From Phalacrocorax aristotelis (taxonomy: Eukaryota > Chordata > Aves > Suliformes > Phalacrocoracidae), in assembly GCF_949628215.1 (NCBI RefSeq), contig NW_027441239.1, forward strand, positions 228,311-292,310: a stretch of DNA of 64,000 nucleotides. The letters are read 5' to 3'. The translations under genes were made by a program, and so were the position numbers. Positions 23,601 to 36,777 of the stretch are shown here, one piece after another; the first letter of the stretch is position 1, and each line of letters opens with the position of its first letter. The notes beneath the pieces are model-generated. The model was not told the DNA's origin. It saw nothing but the letters and a program-made list of their open reading frames with translations, and made no database searches.

Positions 23601-25000
23601 CGTCCCATTACATCCCAGCACATCCCAGTTCCCTCCCAGTACATCCCAGGTCCCTCCCAGTACATCCCAGGTCCCTCCCAGTACTGGGAGGGAGCTGGGA
23701 TGTACTGGGAGGCACTACAATGTGCGGGGATGCCCTGGGATGTACTGTGGAGGAACTAGGATGTACAGGCTTGTACTGGGTTGTACCGGGTGGAACTGGC
23801 AGGGATTTGGGATGTACCAGGATCTACTGGGATGTACTGGGAGGTAACTGTTGTGTACTGGGAAGGAACAGGGAGGGAACTGGGATGTACTGGTAGGGAA
23901 CTGGGATGTACTGGGAGGGAACTGGGACGTACTGTGAGGACACTGGGATGTACTGGTATGTACTGGGAGGGAAGTGTTATGTACTGAGGGGAACTGGGAC
24001 GTACTGGGATGTACTGGGAGGGAACTGTGAAGTACTGGGATGTACTGGGAGTGAACTGGGAGGGAACTGGGATGTACTGGGATGTAGTGGGAGGGAACTG
24101 GTATGTATTGGGAGGGAACTGGGATGTACTGGGAGGGAACTGGGATGTACTGGGACATACTGGCAGGGAACTGGGATGTACTGGGAGGGGATTGGGACGG
24201 ACTGGGAGGGAACTGGGACGTACTGTGAGGACACTGGGATGTACTGGTACGTACTGGGAGGGAAGTGTTATGTACTGAGGGGAACTGGGACGTACTGGGA
24301 TGTACTGGGAGGGAACTGTGAAGTACTGGGATGTACTGGGAGTGAACTGGGAGGGAACTGGTATGTAGTAGGATGTACTGGGTGGGAACTGGGATGTACT
24401 GGGAGGGAACTGGTATGTACTGGGAGGGAACTGGGATGTACTGGGATGTAGTGGGAGGGAACTGGGAGGGAACTGGGATGTACTGGGAGGGAACTGGTAT
24501 GTACTGGGAGGGAACTGGGATGTACTGGGACATACTGGCAGGGAACTGGGATGTACTGGGAGGGGATTGGGACGGACTGGGAGGGAACTGGGATGTACTG
24601 GGCTGCACTGGTAGGGAACTGGGATGTACTGGGAGGAAACTGGAATGTCCCAGTTGACACCCACTTCCCTCCCAATGCCTCCCAGTATATCCCAGTTTCC
24701 TCCCAGTATATCCCAGTTTCCTCCCAGTACATCCCAGTAAATCCCAGCTCGCTGCCAGTACATCCCAGTACATCGCAGTACATTCCAGTTCCGTTCCTGT
24801 ACATCCCAATACATCCCCGTTCCATGCCAGTACATCCCAGTTTCCTACCAGTTCATCCCCGTACATCCCAATTCCCTCCCGGTTCACTACCACTTCTTTC
24901 CCAGTGCCTCCCAATACATCCCAGTTCCGTCCCATTACATCCCAGTACGTCCCAGTTCCCTCCCAGTACGTCCCAGTTCCCTCCCAGTACGTCCCAGTTC

Positions 25001-25060
25001 CCTCCCAGTACATCCCAGGTCCCTCCCAGTACTGGGAGGGACCTGGGATGTACTGGGAGG
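25001..25060. repeat. Perfect 60-bp palindrome in array 2
   Basis: The palindrome is exact over 30+30 bases around 25,030/25,031, with AGGTCCC left and GGGACCT right and no spacer. Symmetry ends at base 31 on each side. Confidence 0.9.
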
Positions 25061-26569
25061 CACTACAATGTGCGGGGATGCCCTGGGATGTACTGTGGAG
25101 GAACTAGGATGTACAGGCTTGTACTCGGTTGTACCGGGTGGAACTGGCAGGGATTTGGGATGTACCAGTATCTACTGGGATGTACTGGGATGTACTGGGA
25201 GGTAACTGTTGTGTACTGGGAGTGAACTGGGAGGGAACTGGGATGTACTGTGAGGACACTGGGATGTACTGGTATGTACTGGGAGGGAAGTGTTATGTAC
25301 TGAGGGGAACTGGGACGTACTGGGACGTGCTGGGAGGGAACTATGAAGTATTGGGATGTACTTAGAGGGAACTGGGATGTACTGGGAGGGAACTGGGAGT
25401 GAACTGGGAGGGAACTGTGAAGTACTGGGATGTACTTAGAGGGAACTGGGATGTACTGGGAGGGAACTGGGATGTACTGGGTGGAAAGTGTTGGGAATTG
25501 GGATTTACTGGGAGGGAACTGGGATGGACTGGGAGGGAACTGGGATGTAGTGGGACATACTGGGAGGGAACTGGGATGTACTGGGGTGTACTGGGAGGGA
25601 ACTGTTATGTACCGAGGGGGAACTGGGATGTACTGGGAGTGAACTGTGAAGTACTGGGATGTACTTAGAGGGAAGTGGGAGGGAATTTGGATGTAGTGGG
25701 AGGGAACTGGGATTTACTTGGAGGAAAGTGGCATGTACTGGGATGTACTGGGATGGAACTGGGAGTGAACTGTGTGTGAACTGTGAGGGAACTGGGATGT
25801 ACTGTGAGGGAACTGGGATGTACTGGGATGTACTGGGACGGACTGGGAGGGAACTGGGATGTACTGGGAGGGATCTGGGATGTACTGGGATGTACTGGGA
25901 GGAAACTGGAATGTCCCAGTTGACACCCACTTCCCTCCCAGTGCCTCCCAGTATATCCCAGTTTCCTCCCAGTACATCCCAGTAAATCCCAGTTTGCTCC
26001 CAGTACATCCCAGTACATCGCAGTACATTCCACTTCCGTTCCTGTACATCCCAATACATCCCCGTTCCATGCCAGTACATCCCAGTTCCCTACCAGTTCA
26101 TCCCCGTACATCCCAGTTCCCTCCCGGTTCACTACCACTTCTTTCCCAGTTCCGTCCCATTACATCCCAGTTCCGTCCCATTACATCCCAGTACGTCCCA
26201 GTTCCCTCCCAGTACGTCCCAGTTCCCTCCCAGTACATCCCAGTTCCCTACCAGTACATCCCAGGTCCCTCCCAGTACTGGGAGGGAACTGGGATGTACT
26301 GGGAGGCACTACAATGTGCGGGGATGCCCTGGGATGTACTGTGGAGGAACTAGGATGTACAGGCTTGTACTGGGTTGTACCGGGTGGAACTGGCAGGGAT
26401 TTGGGATGTACCAAGATCTACTAGGATGTACTGGGATGTACTGGGAGGGAACTGGTATGTAGTAGGATGTACTGGGTGGGAACTGGGATGTACCAGGATG
26501 TACTGGGAGGGAACTGGGATGTACTGGGAGGGAACTGGGATGTACTGGGTGGAAAGTGTTGGGAATTGG

Positions 26570-29500
26570 GATTTACTGGGAGGGAACTGGGATGGACTGG
26601 GAGGGAACTGGGATGTAGTGGGACATACTGGGAGGGAACTGGGATGTACTGGGGTGTACTGGGAGGGAACTGTTATGTACCGAGGGGGAACTGGGATGTA
26701 CTGGGAGTGAACTGTGAAGTACTGGGATGTACTTAGAGGGAAGTGGGAGGGAACTTGGATGTAGTGGGAGGGAACTGGGGTTTACTTGGAGGAAAGTGGC
26801 ATGTACTGGGATGTACTGGGATGGAACTGGGAGTGAACTGTGTGTGAACTGTGAGGGAACTGGGATGTACTGTGAGGGAACTGGGATGTACTGGGATGTA
26901 CTGGGACAGACTGGGAGGGATCTGGGATGTACTGGGAGGGATCTGGGATGTACTGGGCTGCACTGGTAGGGAACTGGGATGTACTGGGAGGAAACTGGAA
27001 TGTCCCAGTTGACACCCACTTCCCTCCCAATGCCTCCCAGTATATCCCAGTTTCCTCCCAGTATATCCCAGTTTCCTCCCAGTACATCCCAGTAAATCCC
27101 AGCTCGCTGCCAGTACATCCCAGTACATCGCAGTACATTCCAGTTCCGTTCCTGTACATCCCAATACATCCCCGTTCCATGCCAGTACATCCCAGTTTCC
27201 TACCAGTTCATCCCCGTACATCCCAATTCCCTCCCGGTTCACTACCACTTCTTTCCCAGTTCCGTCCCATTACATCCCAGTTCCGTCCCATTACATCCCA
27301 GCACATCCCAGTTCCCTCCCAGTACATCCCAGGTCCCTCCCAGTACATCCCAGGTCCCTCCCAGTACTGGGAGGGAGCTGGGATGTACTGGGAGGCACTA
27401 CAATGTGCGGGGATGTCCTGGGATGTACCGTGGAGGAACTAGGATGTACAGGCTTGTACTGGGTTGTACCGGGTGGAACTGGCATGGATTTGGGATGTAC
27501 CAGGATCTACTGGGATGTACTGGGATGTACTGAGAGGTAACTGTTATGTACTGGGAAGGAACTGGTAGGGAACTGGGATGTACTGGTAGGGAACTGGGAT
27601 GTACTGGGAGGGAACTGGGACGTACTGTGAGGACACTGGGATGTACTGGTATGTACTGGGAGGGAAGTGTTATGTACTGAGGGGAACTGGGACGTACTGG
27701 GATGTACTGGGAGGGAACTGTGAAGTACTGGGATGTACTGGGAGTGAACTGGGAGGGAACTGGTATGTAGTAGGATGTACTGGGTGGGAACTGGGATGTA
27801 CTGGGATGTACTGGGACAGACTGGGAGGGAACTGCGATGTACTGGGAGGGAACTGGGATGTACTGGGACATACTGGCAGGGAACTGGGATGTACTGGGAG
27901 GGGATTGGGACGGACTGGGAGGGAACTGGGATGTACTGGGCTGCACTGGTAGGGAACAGGGATGTACTGGGAGGAAACTGGAATGTCCCAGTTGACACCC
28001 ACTTCCCTCCCAATGCCTCCGAGTATATCCCAGTTTCCTCCCAGTATATCCCAGTTTCCTCCCAGTACATCCCAGTAAATCCCAGCTCGCTGCCAGTACA
28101 TGCCAATACATCGCTGTACATTCCAGTTCTGTTCCTGTACATCCCAATACATCCCCGTTCCATGCCAGTACATCCCAGTTTCCTACCAGTTCATCCCCGT
28201 ACATCCCAATTCCCTCCCGGTTCACTACCACTTCTTTCCCAGTGCCTCCCAATACATCCCAGTTCCGTCCCATTACATCCCAGTACATCTCAGTTCCCTC
28301 CCAGTACGTCCCAGTTCCCTCCCAGTACTGGGAGGGACCTGGGATGTACTGGGAGGCACTTCAATGTGTGGGGATGCCCTGGGATGTACTGTGGAGGAAC
28401 TAGGATGTACAGGCTTGTACTGGGTTGTACCGGGTGGAACTGGCAGGGATTTGGGATGTACCAGGATCTACTGGGATGTACTGGGAGGTAACTGTTATGT
28501 ACTGGGAAGGAACAGGGAGGGAACTGGGATGTACTGGTAGGGAACTGGGATGTACTGGTAGGGAACTGGGATGTACTGGGAGGGAACTGGGACGTACTGT
28601 GAGGACACTGGGATGTACTGGTATGTACTGGGAGGGAAGTGTTATGTACTGAGGGGAACTGGGACGTACTGGGATGTACTGGGAGGGAACTGTGAAGTAC
28701 TGGGATGTACTGGGAGTGAACTGGGAGGGAACTGGTATGTAGTAGGATGTACTGGGTGGGAACTGGGATGTACCAGGATGTACTGGGATGTACTGGGAGG
28801 GAACTGGTATGTACTGGGAGGGAACTGTGATGTACTGGGATGTAGTGGGAGGGAACTGGGAGGGAACTGGGATGTACTGGGAGGGAACTGGGATGTACTG
28901 GGACATACTAGCAGGGAACTGGGATGTACTGGGAGGGGATTGGGACAGACTGGGAGGGAACTGGGATGTACTGGGCTGCACTGGTAGGGAACTGGGATGT
29001 ACTGGGAGGAAATTGGAATGTCCCAGTTGACACCCACTTCCCTCCCAATGCCTCCCAGTATATCCCAGTTTCCTCCCAGTATATCCCAGTTTCCTCCCAG
29101 TACATCCCAGTAAATCCCAGCTCGCTGCCAGTACATGCCAATACATCGCTGCACATTCCAGTTCTGTTCCTGTACATCCCAATACATCCCCGTTCCATGC
29201 CAGTACATCCCAGTTTCCTACCAGTTCATCCCTGTACATCCCAATTCCCTCCCGGTTCACTACCACTTCTTTCCCAGTGCCTCCCAATACATCCCAGTTC
29301 CGTCCCATTACATCCCAGTATATCCCAGTTCCCTCCCAGTACGTCCCAGTTCCCTCCCAGTACATCCCAGGTCCCTCCCAGTACTGGGAGGGACCTGGGA
29401 TGTACTGGGAGGCACTACAATGTGCGGGGATGCCCTGGGATGTACTGTGGAGGAACTAGGATGTACAGGCTTGTACTGGGTTGTACCGGGTGGAACTGGC

Positions 29501-31480
29501 AGGAATTTGGGATTTACCAGGATCTACTGGGATGTACTGGGATGTACTGGGAGGTAACTGTTATGTACTGGGAAGGAACAGGGAGGGAACTGGGATGTAC
29601 TGGTAGGGAACTGGGATGTACTGGGAGGGAACTGGGACGTAGTGTGAGGACACTGGGATGTACTGGTATGTACTGGGAGGGAAGTGTTATGTACTGAGGG
29701 GAACTGGGACGTACTGGGATGTACTGGGAGGGAACTGGGAGGGAACTGGTATGTAGTAGGATGTACTGGGTGGGAACTGGGATGTACTGGGAGGGGATTG
29801 GGACGGACTGGGAGGGAACTGGGATGTACTGGGCTGCACTGGTAGGGAACTGGGATGTACTGGGAGGAAACTGGAATGTCCCAGTTGACACCCACTTCCC
29901 TCCCAATGCCTCCCAGTATATCCCAGTTTCCTCCCAGTATATCCCAGTTTCCTCCCAGTACATCCCAGTAAATCCCAGCTCGCTGCCAGTACATGCCAAT
30001 ACATCGCTGTACATTCCAGTTCTGTTCCTGTACATCCCAATACATCCCCGTTCCATGCCAGTACATCCCAGTTTCCTACCAGTTCATCCCCGTCCATCCC
30101 AGTTCCCTCCCGGTTCACTACCACTTCTTTCCCAGTGCCTCCCAATACATCCCAGTTCCGTCCCATTACATCCCAGTACATCCCAGTTCCCTCCCAGTAC
30201 GTCCCAGTTCCCTCCCAGTACGTCCCAGGTCCCTCCCAGTACTGGGAGGGAACTGGGATGTACTGGGAGGCACTACAATGTGCGGGGATGCCCTGGGATG
30301 TACTGTGGAGGAACTAGGATGTACAGGCTTGTACTGGGTTGTACCGGGTGGAACTGGCAGGGATTTGGGATGTACCAGGATGTACTGGGATGTACTGGGA
30401 GGTAACTGTTATGTACTGGGAAGGAACAGGGAGGGAACTGGGATGTACTGGGAGGGAACTGGGATGTACTGGGACGTGCTGGGAGGGAACTATGAAGTAT
30501 TGGGATGTACTTGGAGGGAACTGGGAGGGAACTGGGAGGGAACTGTGAAGTACTGGGATGTACTTAGAGGGAACTGGTATGTACTGGGAGGGAACTGGGA
30601 TGTACTAGGTGGAAAGTGTTTGGAATTGGGATTTAGTGGGAGGGAACTGGGATGGACTGGGAGGGAACTGGGATGTAGTGGGACATACTGGGAGGGAACT
30701 GGGATGTACTGGGGTGTACTGGGAGGGAACTGTTATGTACCGAGGGGGAACTGGGATGTACTGGGAGTGAACTGTGAAGTACTGGGATGTACTTAGAGGG
30801 AAGTGGGAGGGAACTTGGATGTAGTGGGAGGGAACTGGGGTTTACTTGGAGGAAAGTGGCATGTACTGGGATGTACTGGAATGGAACTGGGAGTGAACTG
30901 TGTGTGAACTGTGAGGGAACTGGGATGTACTGTGAGGGAACTGGGATGTACTGGGACGTACTGGGACGGACTGGGAGGGAACTGGGATGTACTGGGAGGG
31001 ATCTGGGATGTACTGGGCTGCACTGGTAGGGAACTGGGATGTACTGGGAGGAAACTGGAATGTCCCAGTTGACACCCACTTCCCTCCCAGTGCCTCCCAG
31101 TATATCCCACTTTCCTCCCAGTACATCCCAGTAAATCCCAGTTTGCTCCCAGTAGATCCCAGTACATCGCAGTACATTCCAGTTCCGTTCCTGTACATCC
31201 CAATACATCCCCGTTCCATGCCAGTACATCCCAGTTCCCTACCAGTTCATCCCCGTACATCCCAATTCCCTCCCGGTTCACTACCACTTCTTTCCCAGTT
31301 CCGTCCCATTACATCCCAGTTCCGTCCCATTACATCCCAGCACATCCCAGTTCCCTCCCAGTACATCCCAGGTCCCTCCCAGTACATCCCAGGTCCCTCC
31401 CAGTACTGGGAGGGAGCTGGGATGTACTGGGAGGCACTACAATGTGCGGGGATGTCCTGGGATGTACCGTGGAGGAACTA
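26570..31480. repeat. Copy 1 of a duplication of about 5.3-kb period inside array 2
   Basis: Order and spacing of arms here reappear at about 31,876-36,777. The offset is 5,306 bp in the left part (26.57-28.1 kb) and 5,296 bp in the right part (28.3-31.5 kb). The spacing series 1056, 858, 1164 between centres 28326-31404 is identical to that of centres 33622-36700. Several local rearrangements and base changes separate the copies, so this step is older than the 10,165-bp duplication. Limits are approximate. Confidence 0.65.
29353..29412. repeat. Perfect 60-bp palindrome in array 2
   Basis: The palindrome is exact over 30+30 bases around 29,382/29,383, of the AGGT/ACCT type. Confidence 0.9.
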
Positions 31481-31875
31481 GGATGTACAGGCTTGTACTG
31501 GGTTGTACCGGGTGGAACTGGCAGGGATTTGGGATGTACCAGTATCTACTGGGATGTACTGGGATGTACTGGGAGGTAACTGTTGTGTACTGGGAGTGAA
31601 CTGGGAGGGAACTGGGATGTACTGTGAGGACACTGGGATGTACTGGTATGTACTGGGAGGGAAGTGTTATGTACTGAGGGGAACTGGGACGTACTGGGAC
31701 GTGCTGGGAGGGAACTATGAAGTATTGGGATGTACTTAGAGGGAACTGGGATGTACTGGGAGGGAACTGGGAGTGAACTGGGAGGGAACTGTGAAGTACT
31801 GGGATGTACTTAGAGGGAACTGGGATGTACTGGGAGGGAACTGGGATGTACTGGGTGGAAAGTGTTGGGAATTGG

Positions 31876-34800
31876 GATTTACTGGGAGGGAACTGGGATG
31901 GACTGGGAGGGAACTGGGATGTAGTGGGACATACTGGGAGGGAACTGGGATGTACTGGGGTGTACTGGGAGGGAACTGTTATGTACCGAGGGGGAACTGG
32001 GATGTACTGGGAGTGAACTGTGAAGTACTGGGATGTACTTAGAGGGAAGTGGGAGGGAACTTGGATGTAGTGGGAGGGAACTGGGGTTTACTTGGAGGAA
32101 AGTGGCATGTACTGGGATGTACTGGAATGGAACTGGGAGTGAACTGTGTGTGAACTGTGAGGGAACTGGGATGTACTGTGAGGGAACTGGGATGTACTGG
32201 GATGTACTGGGACAGACTGGGAGGGATCTGGGATGTACTGGGAGGGATCTGGGATGTACTGGGCTGCACTGGTAGGGAACTGGGATGTACTGGGAGGAAA
32301 CTGGAATGTCCCAGTTGACACCCACTTCCCTCCCAATGCCTCCCAGTATATCCCAGTTTCCTCCCAGTATATCCCAGTTTCCTCCCAGTACATCCCAGTA
32401 AATCCCAGCTCGCTCCCAGTACATCCCAGTACATCGCAGTACATTCCAGTTCCGTTCCTGTACATCCCAATACATCCCCGTTCCATGCCAGTACATCCCA
32501 GTTTCCTACCAGTTCATCCCCGTACATCCCAATTCCCTCCCGGTTCACTACCACTTCTTTCCCAGTTCCGTCCCATTACATCCCAGTTCCGTCCCATTAC
32601 ATCCCAGCACATCCCAGTTCCCTCCCAGTACATCCCAGGTCCCTCCCAGTACATCCCAGGTCCCTCCCAGTACTGGGAGGGAGCTGGGATGTACTGGGAG
32701 GCACTACAATGTGCGGGGATGTCCTGGGATGTACCGTGGAGGAACTAGGATGTACAGGCTTGTACTGGGTTGTACCGGGTGGAACTGGCAGGGATTTGGG
32801 ATGTACCAGGATCTACTGGGATGTACTGGGATGTACTGAGAGGTAACTGTTATGTACTGGGAAGGAACTGGTAGGGAACTGGGATGTACTGGTAGGGAAC
32901 TGGGATGTACTGGGAGGGAACTGGGACGTACTGTGAGGACACTGGGATGTACTGGTATGTACTGGGAGGGAAGTGTTATGTACTGAGGGGAACTGGGACG
33001 TACTGGGATGTACTGGGAGGGAACTGTGAAGTACTGGGATGTACTGGGAGTGAACTGGGAGGGAACTGGTATGTAGTAGGATGTACTGGGTGGGAACTGG
33101 GATGTACTGGGATGTACTGGGTGGGAACTGGGATGTACTGGGAGGGAACTGGGATGTACTGGGACATACTGGCAGGGAACTGGGATGTACTGGGAGGGGA
33201 TTGGGACGGACTGGGAGGGAACTGGGATGTACTGGGCTGCACTGGTAGGGAACTGGGATGTACTGGGAGGAAATTGGAATGTCCCAGTTGACACCCACTT
33301 CCCTCCCAATGCCTCCGAGTATATCCCAGTTTCCTCCCAGTATATCCCAGTTTCCTCCCAGTACATCCCAGTAAATCCCAGCTCGCTGCCAGTACATGCC
33401 AATACATCGCTGTACATTCCAGTTCTGTTCCTGTACATCCCAATACATCCCCGTTCCATGCCAGTACATCCCAGTTTCCTACCAGTTCATCCCCGTACAT
33501 CCCAATTCCCTCCCGGTTCACTACCACTTCTTTCCCAGTGCCTCCCAATACATCCCAGTTCCGTCCCATTACATCCCAGTACATCTCAGTTCCCTCCCAG
33601 TACGTCCCAGTTCCCTCCCAGTACTGGGAGGGACCTGGGATGTACTGGGAGGCACTTCAATGTGCGGGGATGCCCTGGGATGTACTGTGGAGGAACTAGG
33701 ATGTACAGGCTTGTACTGGGTTGTACCGGGTGGAACTGGCAGGGATTTGGGATGTACCAGGATCTACTGGGATGTACTGGGAGGTAACTGTTATGTACTG
33801 GGAAGGAACAGGGAGGGAACTGGGATGTACTGGTAGGGAACTGGGATGTACTGGGAGGGAACTGGGACGTACTGTGAGGACACTGGGATGTACTGGTATG
33901 TACTGGGAGGGAAGTGTTATGTACTGAGGGGAACTGGGACATACTGGGATGTACTGGGAGGGAACTGTGAAGTACTGGGATGTACTGGGAGTGAACTGGG
34001 AGGGAACTGGTATGTAGTAGGATGTACTGGGTGGGAACTGGGATGTACCAGGATGTACTGGGATGTACTGGGAGGGAACTGGTATGTACTGGGAGGGAAC
34101 TGGGATGTACTGGGATGTAGTGGGAGGGAACTGGGAGGGAACTGGGATGTACTGGGAGGGAACTGGGATGTACTGGGACATACTAGCAGGGAACTGGGAT
34201 GTACTGGGAGGGGATTGGGACAGACTGGGAGGGAACTGGGATGTACTGGGCTGCACTGGTAGGGAACTGGGATGTACTGGGAGGAAATTGGAATGTCCCA
34301 GTTGAAACCCACTTCCCTCCCAATGCCTCCCAGTATATCCCAGTTTCCTCCCAGTATATCCCAGTTTCCTCCCAGTACATCCCAGTAAATCCCAGCTCGC
34401 TGCCAGTACATGCCAATACATCGCTGCACATTCCAGTTCTGTTCCTGTACATCCCAATACATCCCCGTTCCATGCCAGTACATCCCAGTTTCCTACCAGT
34501 TCATCCCTGTACATCCCAATTCCCTCCCGGTTCACTACCACTTCTTTCCCAGTGCCTCCCAATACATCCCAGTTCCGTCCCATTACATCCCAGTATATCC
34601 CAGTTTCCTCCCAGTACATCCCAGTTCCCTCCCAGTACGTCCCAGTTCCCTCCCAGTACATCCCAGGTCCCTCCCAGTACTGGGAGGGACCTGGGATGTA
34701 CTGGGAGGCACTACAATGTGCGGGGATGCCCTGGGATGTACTGTGGAGGAACTAGGATGTACAGGCTTGTACTGGGTTGTACCGGGTGGAACTGGCAGGG

Positions 34801-36777
34801 ATTTGGGATGTACCAGGATCTACTGGGATGTACTGGGAGGTACTGGGAGGTAACTGTTATGTACTGGGAAGGAACAGGGAGGGAACTGGGATGTACTGGT
34901 AGGGAACTGGGATGTACTGGGAGGGAACTGGGACGTAGTGTGAGGACACTGGGATGTACTGGTATGTACTGGGAGGGAAGTGTTATGTACTGAGGGGAAC
35001 TGGGACGTACTGGGATGTACTGGGAGGGAACTGGGAGGGAACTGGTATGTAGTAGGATGTACTGGGTGGGAACTGGGATGTACTGGGAGGGGATTGGGAC
35101 GGACTGGGAGGGAACTGGGATGTACTGGGCTGCACTGGTAGGGAACTGGGATGTACTGGGAGGAAACTGGAATGTCCCAGTTGACACCCACTTCCCTCCC
35201 AATGCCTCCCAGTATATCCCAGTTTCCTCCCAGTATATCCCAGTTTCCTCCCAGTACATCCCAGTAAATCCCAGCTCGCTCCCAGTACATGCCAATACAT
35301 CGCTGTACATTCCAGTTCTGTTCCTGTACATCCCAATACATCCCCGTTCCATGCCAGTACATCCCAGTTTCCTACCAGTTCATCCCCGTACATCCCAGTT
35401 CCCTCCCGGTTCACTACCACTTCTTTCCCAGTGCCTCCCAATACATCCCAGTTCCGTCCCATTACATCCCAGTACATCCCAGTTCCCTCCCAGTACGTCC
35501 CAGTTCCCTCCCAGTACGTCCCAGGTCCCTCCCAGTACTGGGAGGGAACTGGGATGTACTGGGAGGCACTACAATGTGCGGGGATGCCCTGGGATGTACT
35601 GTGGAGGAACTAGGATGTACAGGCTTGTACTGGGTTGTACCGGGTGGAACTGGCAGGGATTTGGGATGTACCAGGATCTACTGGGATGTACTGGGAGGTA
35701 ACTGTTATGTACTGGGAAGGAACAGGGAGGGAACTGGGATGTACTGGGAGGGAACTGGGATGTACTGGGACGTGCTGGGAGGGAACTATGAAGTATTGGG
35801 ATGTACTTGGAGGGAACTGGGAGGGAACTGGGAGGGAACTGTGAAGTACTGGGATGTACTTAGAGGGAACTGGTATGTACTGGGAGGGAACTGGGATGTA
35901 CTAGGTGGAAAGTGTTTGGAATTGGGATTTAGTGGGAGGGAACTGGGATGGACTGGGAGGGAACTGGGATGTAGTGGGACATACTGGGAGGGAACTGGGA
36001 TGTACTGGGGTGTACTGGGAGGGAACTGTTATGTACCGAGGGGGAACTGGGATGTACTGGGAGTGAACTGTGAAGTACTGGGATGTACTTAGAGGGAAGT
36101 GGGAGGGAACTTGGATGTAGTGGGAGGGAACTGGGGTTTACTTGGAGGAAAGTGGCATGTACTGGGATGTACTGGAATGGAACTGGGAGTGAACTGTGTG
36201 TGAACTGTGAGGGAACTGGGATGTACTGTGAGGGAACTGGGATGTACTGGGACGTACTGGGACGGACTGTGAGGGAACTGGGATGTACTGGGAGGGATCT
36301 GGGATGTACTGGGCTGCACTGGTAGGGAACTGGGATGTACTGGGAGGAAACTGGAATGTCCCAGTTGACACCCACTTCCCTCCCAGTGCCTCCCAGTATA
36401 TCCCAGTTTCCTCCCAGTACATCCCAGTAAATCCCAGTTTGCTCCCAGTAGATCCCAGTACATCGCAGTACATTCCAGTTCCGTTCCTGTACATCCCAAT
36501 ACATCCCCGTTCCATGCCAGTACATCCCAGTTCCCTACCAGTTCATCCCCGTCCATCCCAATTCCCTCCCGGTTCACTACCACTTCTTTCCCAGTTCCGT
36601 CCCATTACATCCCAGTTCCGTCCCATTACATCCCAGCACATCCCAGTTCCCTCCCAGTACATCCCAGGTCCCTCCCAGTACATCCCAGGTCCCTCCCAGT
36701 ACTGGGAGGGAGCTGGGATGTACTGGGAGGCACTACAATGTGCGGGGATGCCCTGGGATGTACTGTGGAGGAACTAG
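31876..36777. repeat. Copy 2 of the duplication of about 5.3-kb period
   Basis: This is the partner of 26,570-31,480. Its right part is itself included in the later 10,165-bp duplication, so this module is present a third time from about 43,801 to 46,942. Limits are approximate because every unit in the array is related. Confidence 0.6.
34649..34708. repeat. Perfect 60-bp palindrome in array 2
   Basis: The palindrome is exact over 30+30 bases around 34,678/34,679, of the AGGT/ACCT type. It is duplicated at 44,814-44,873. Confidence 0.9.
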
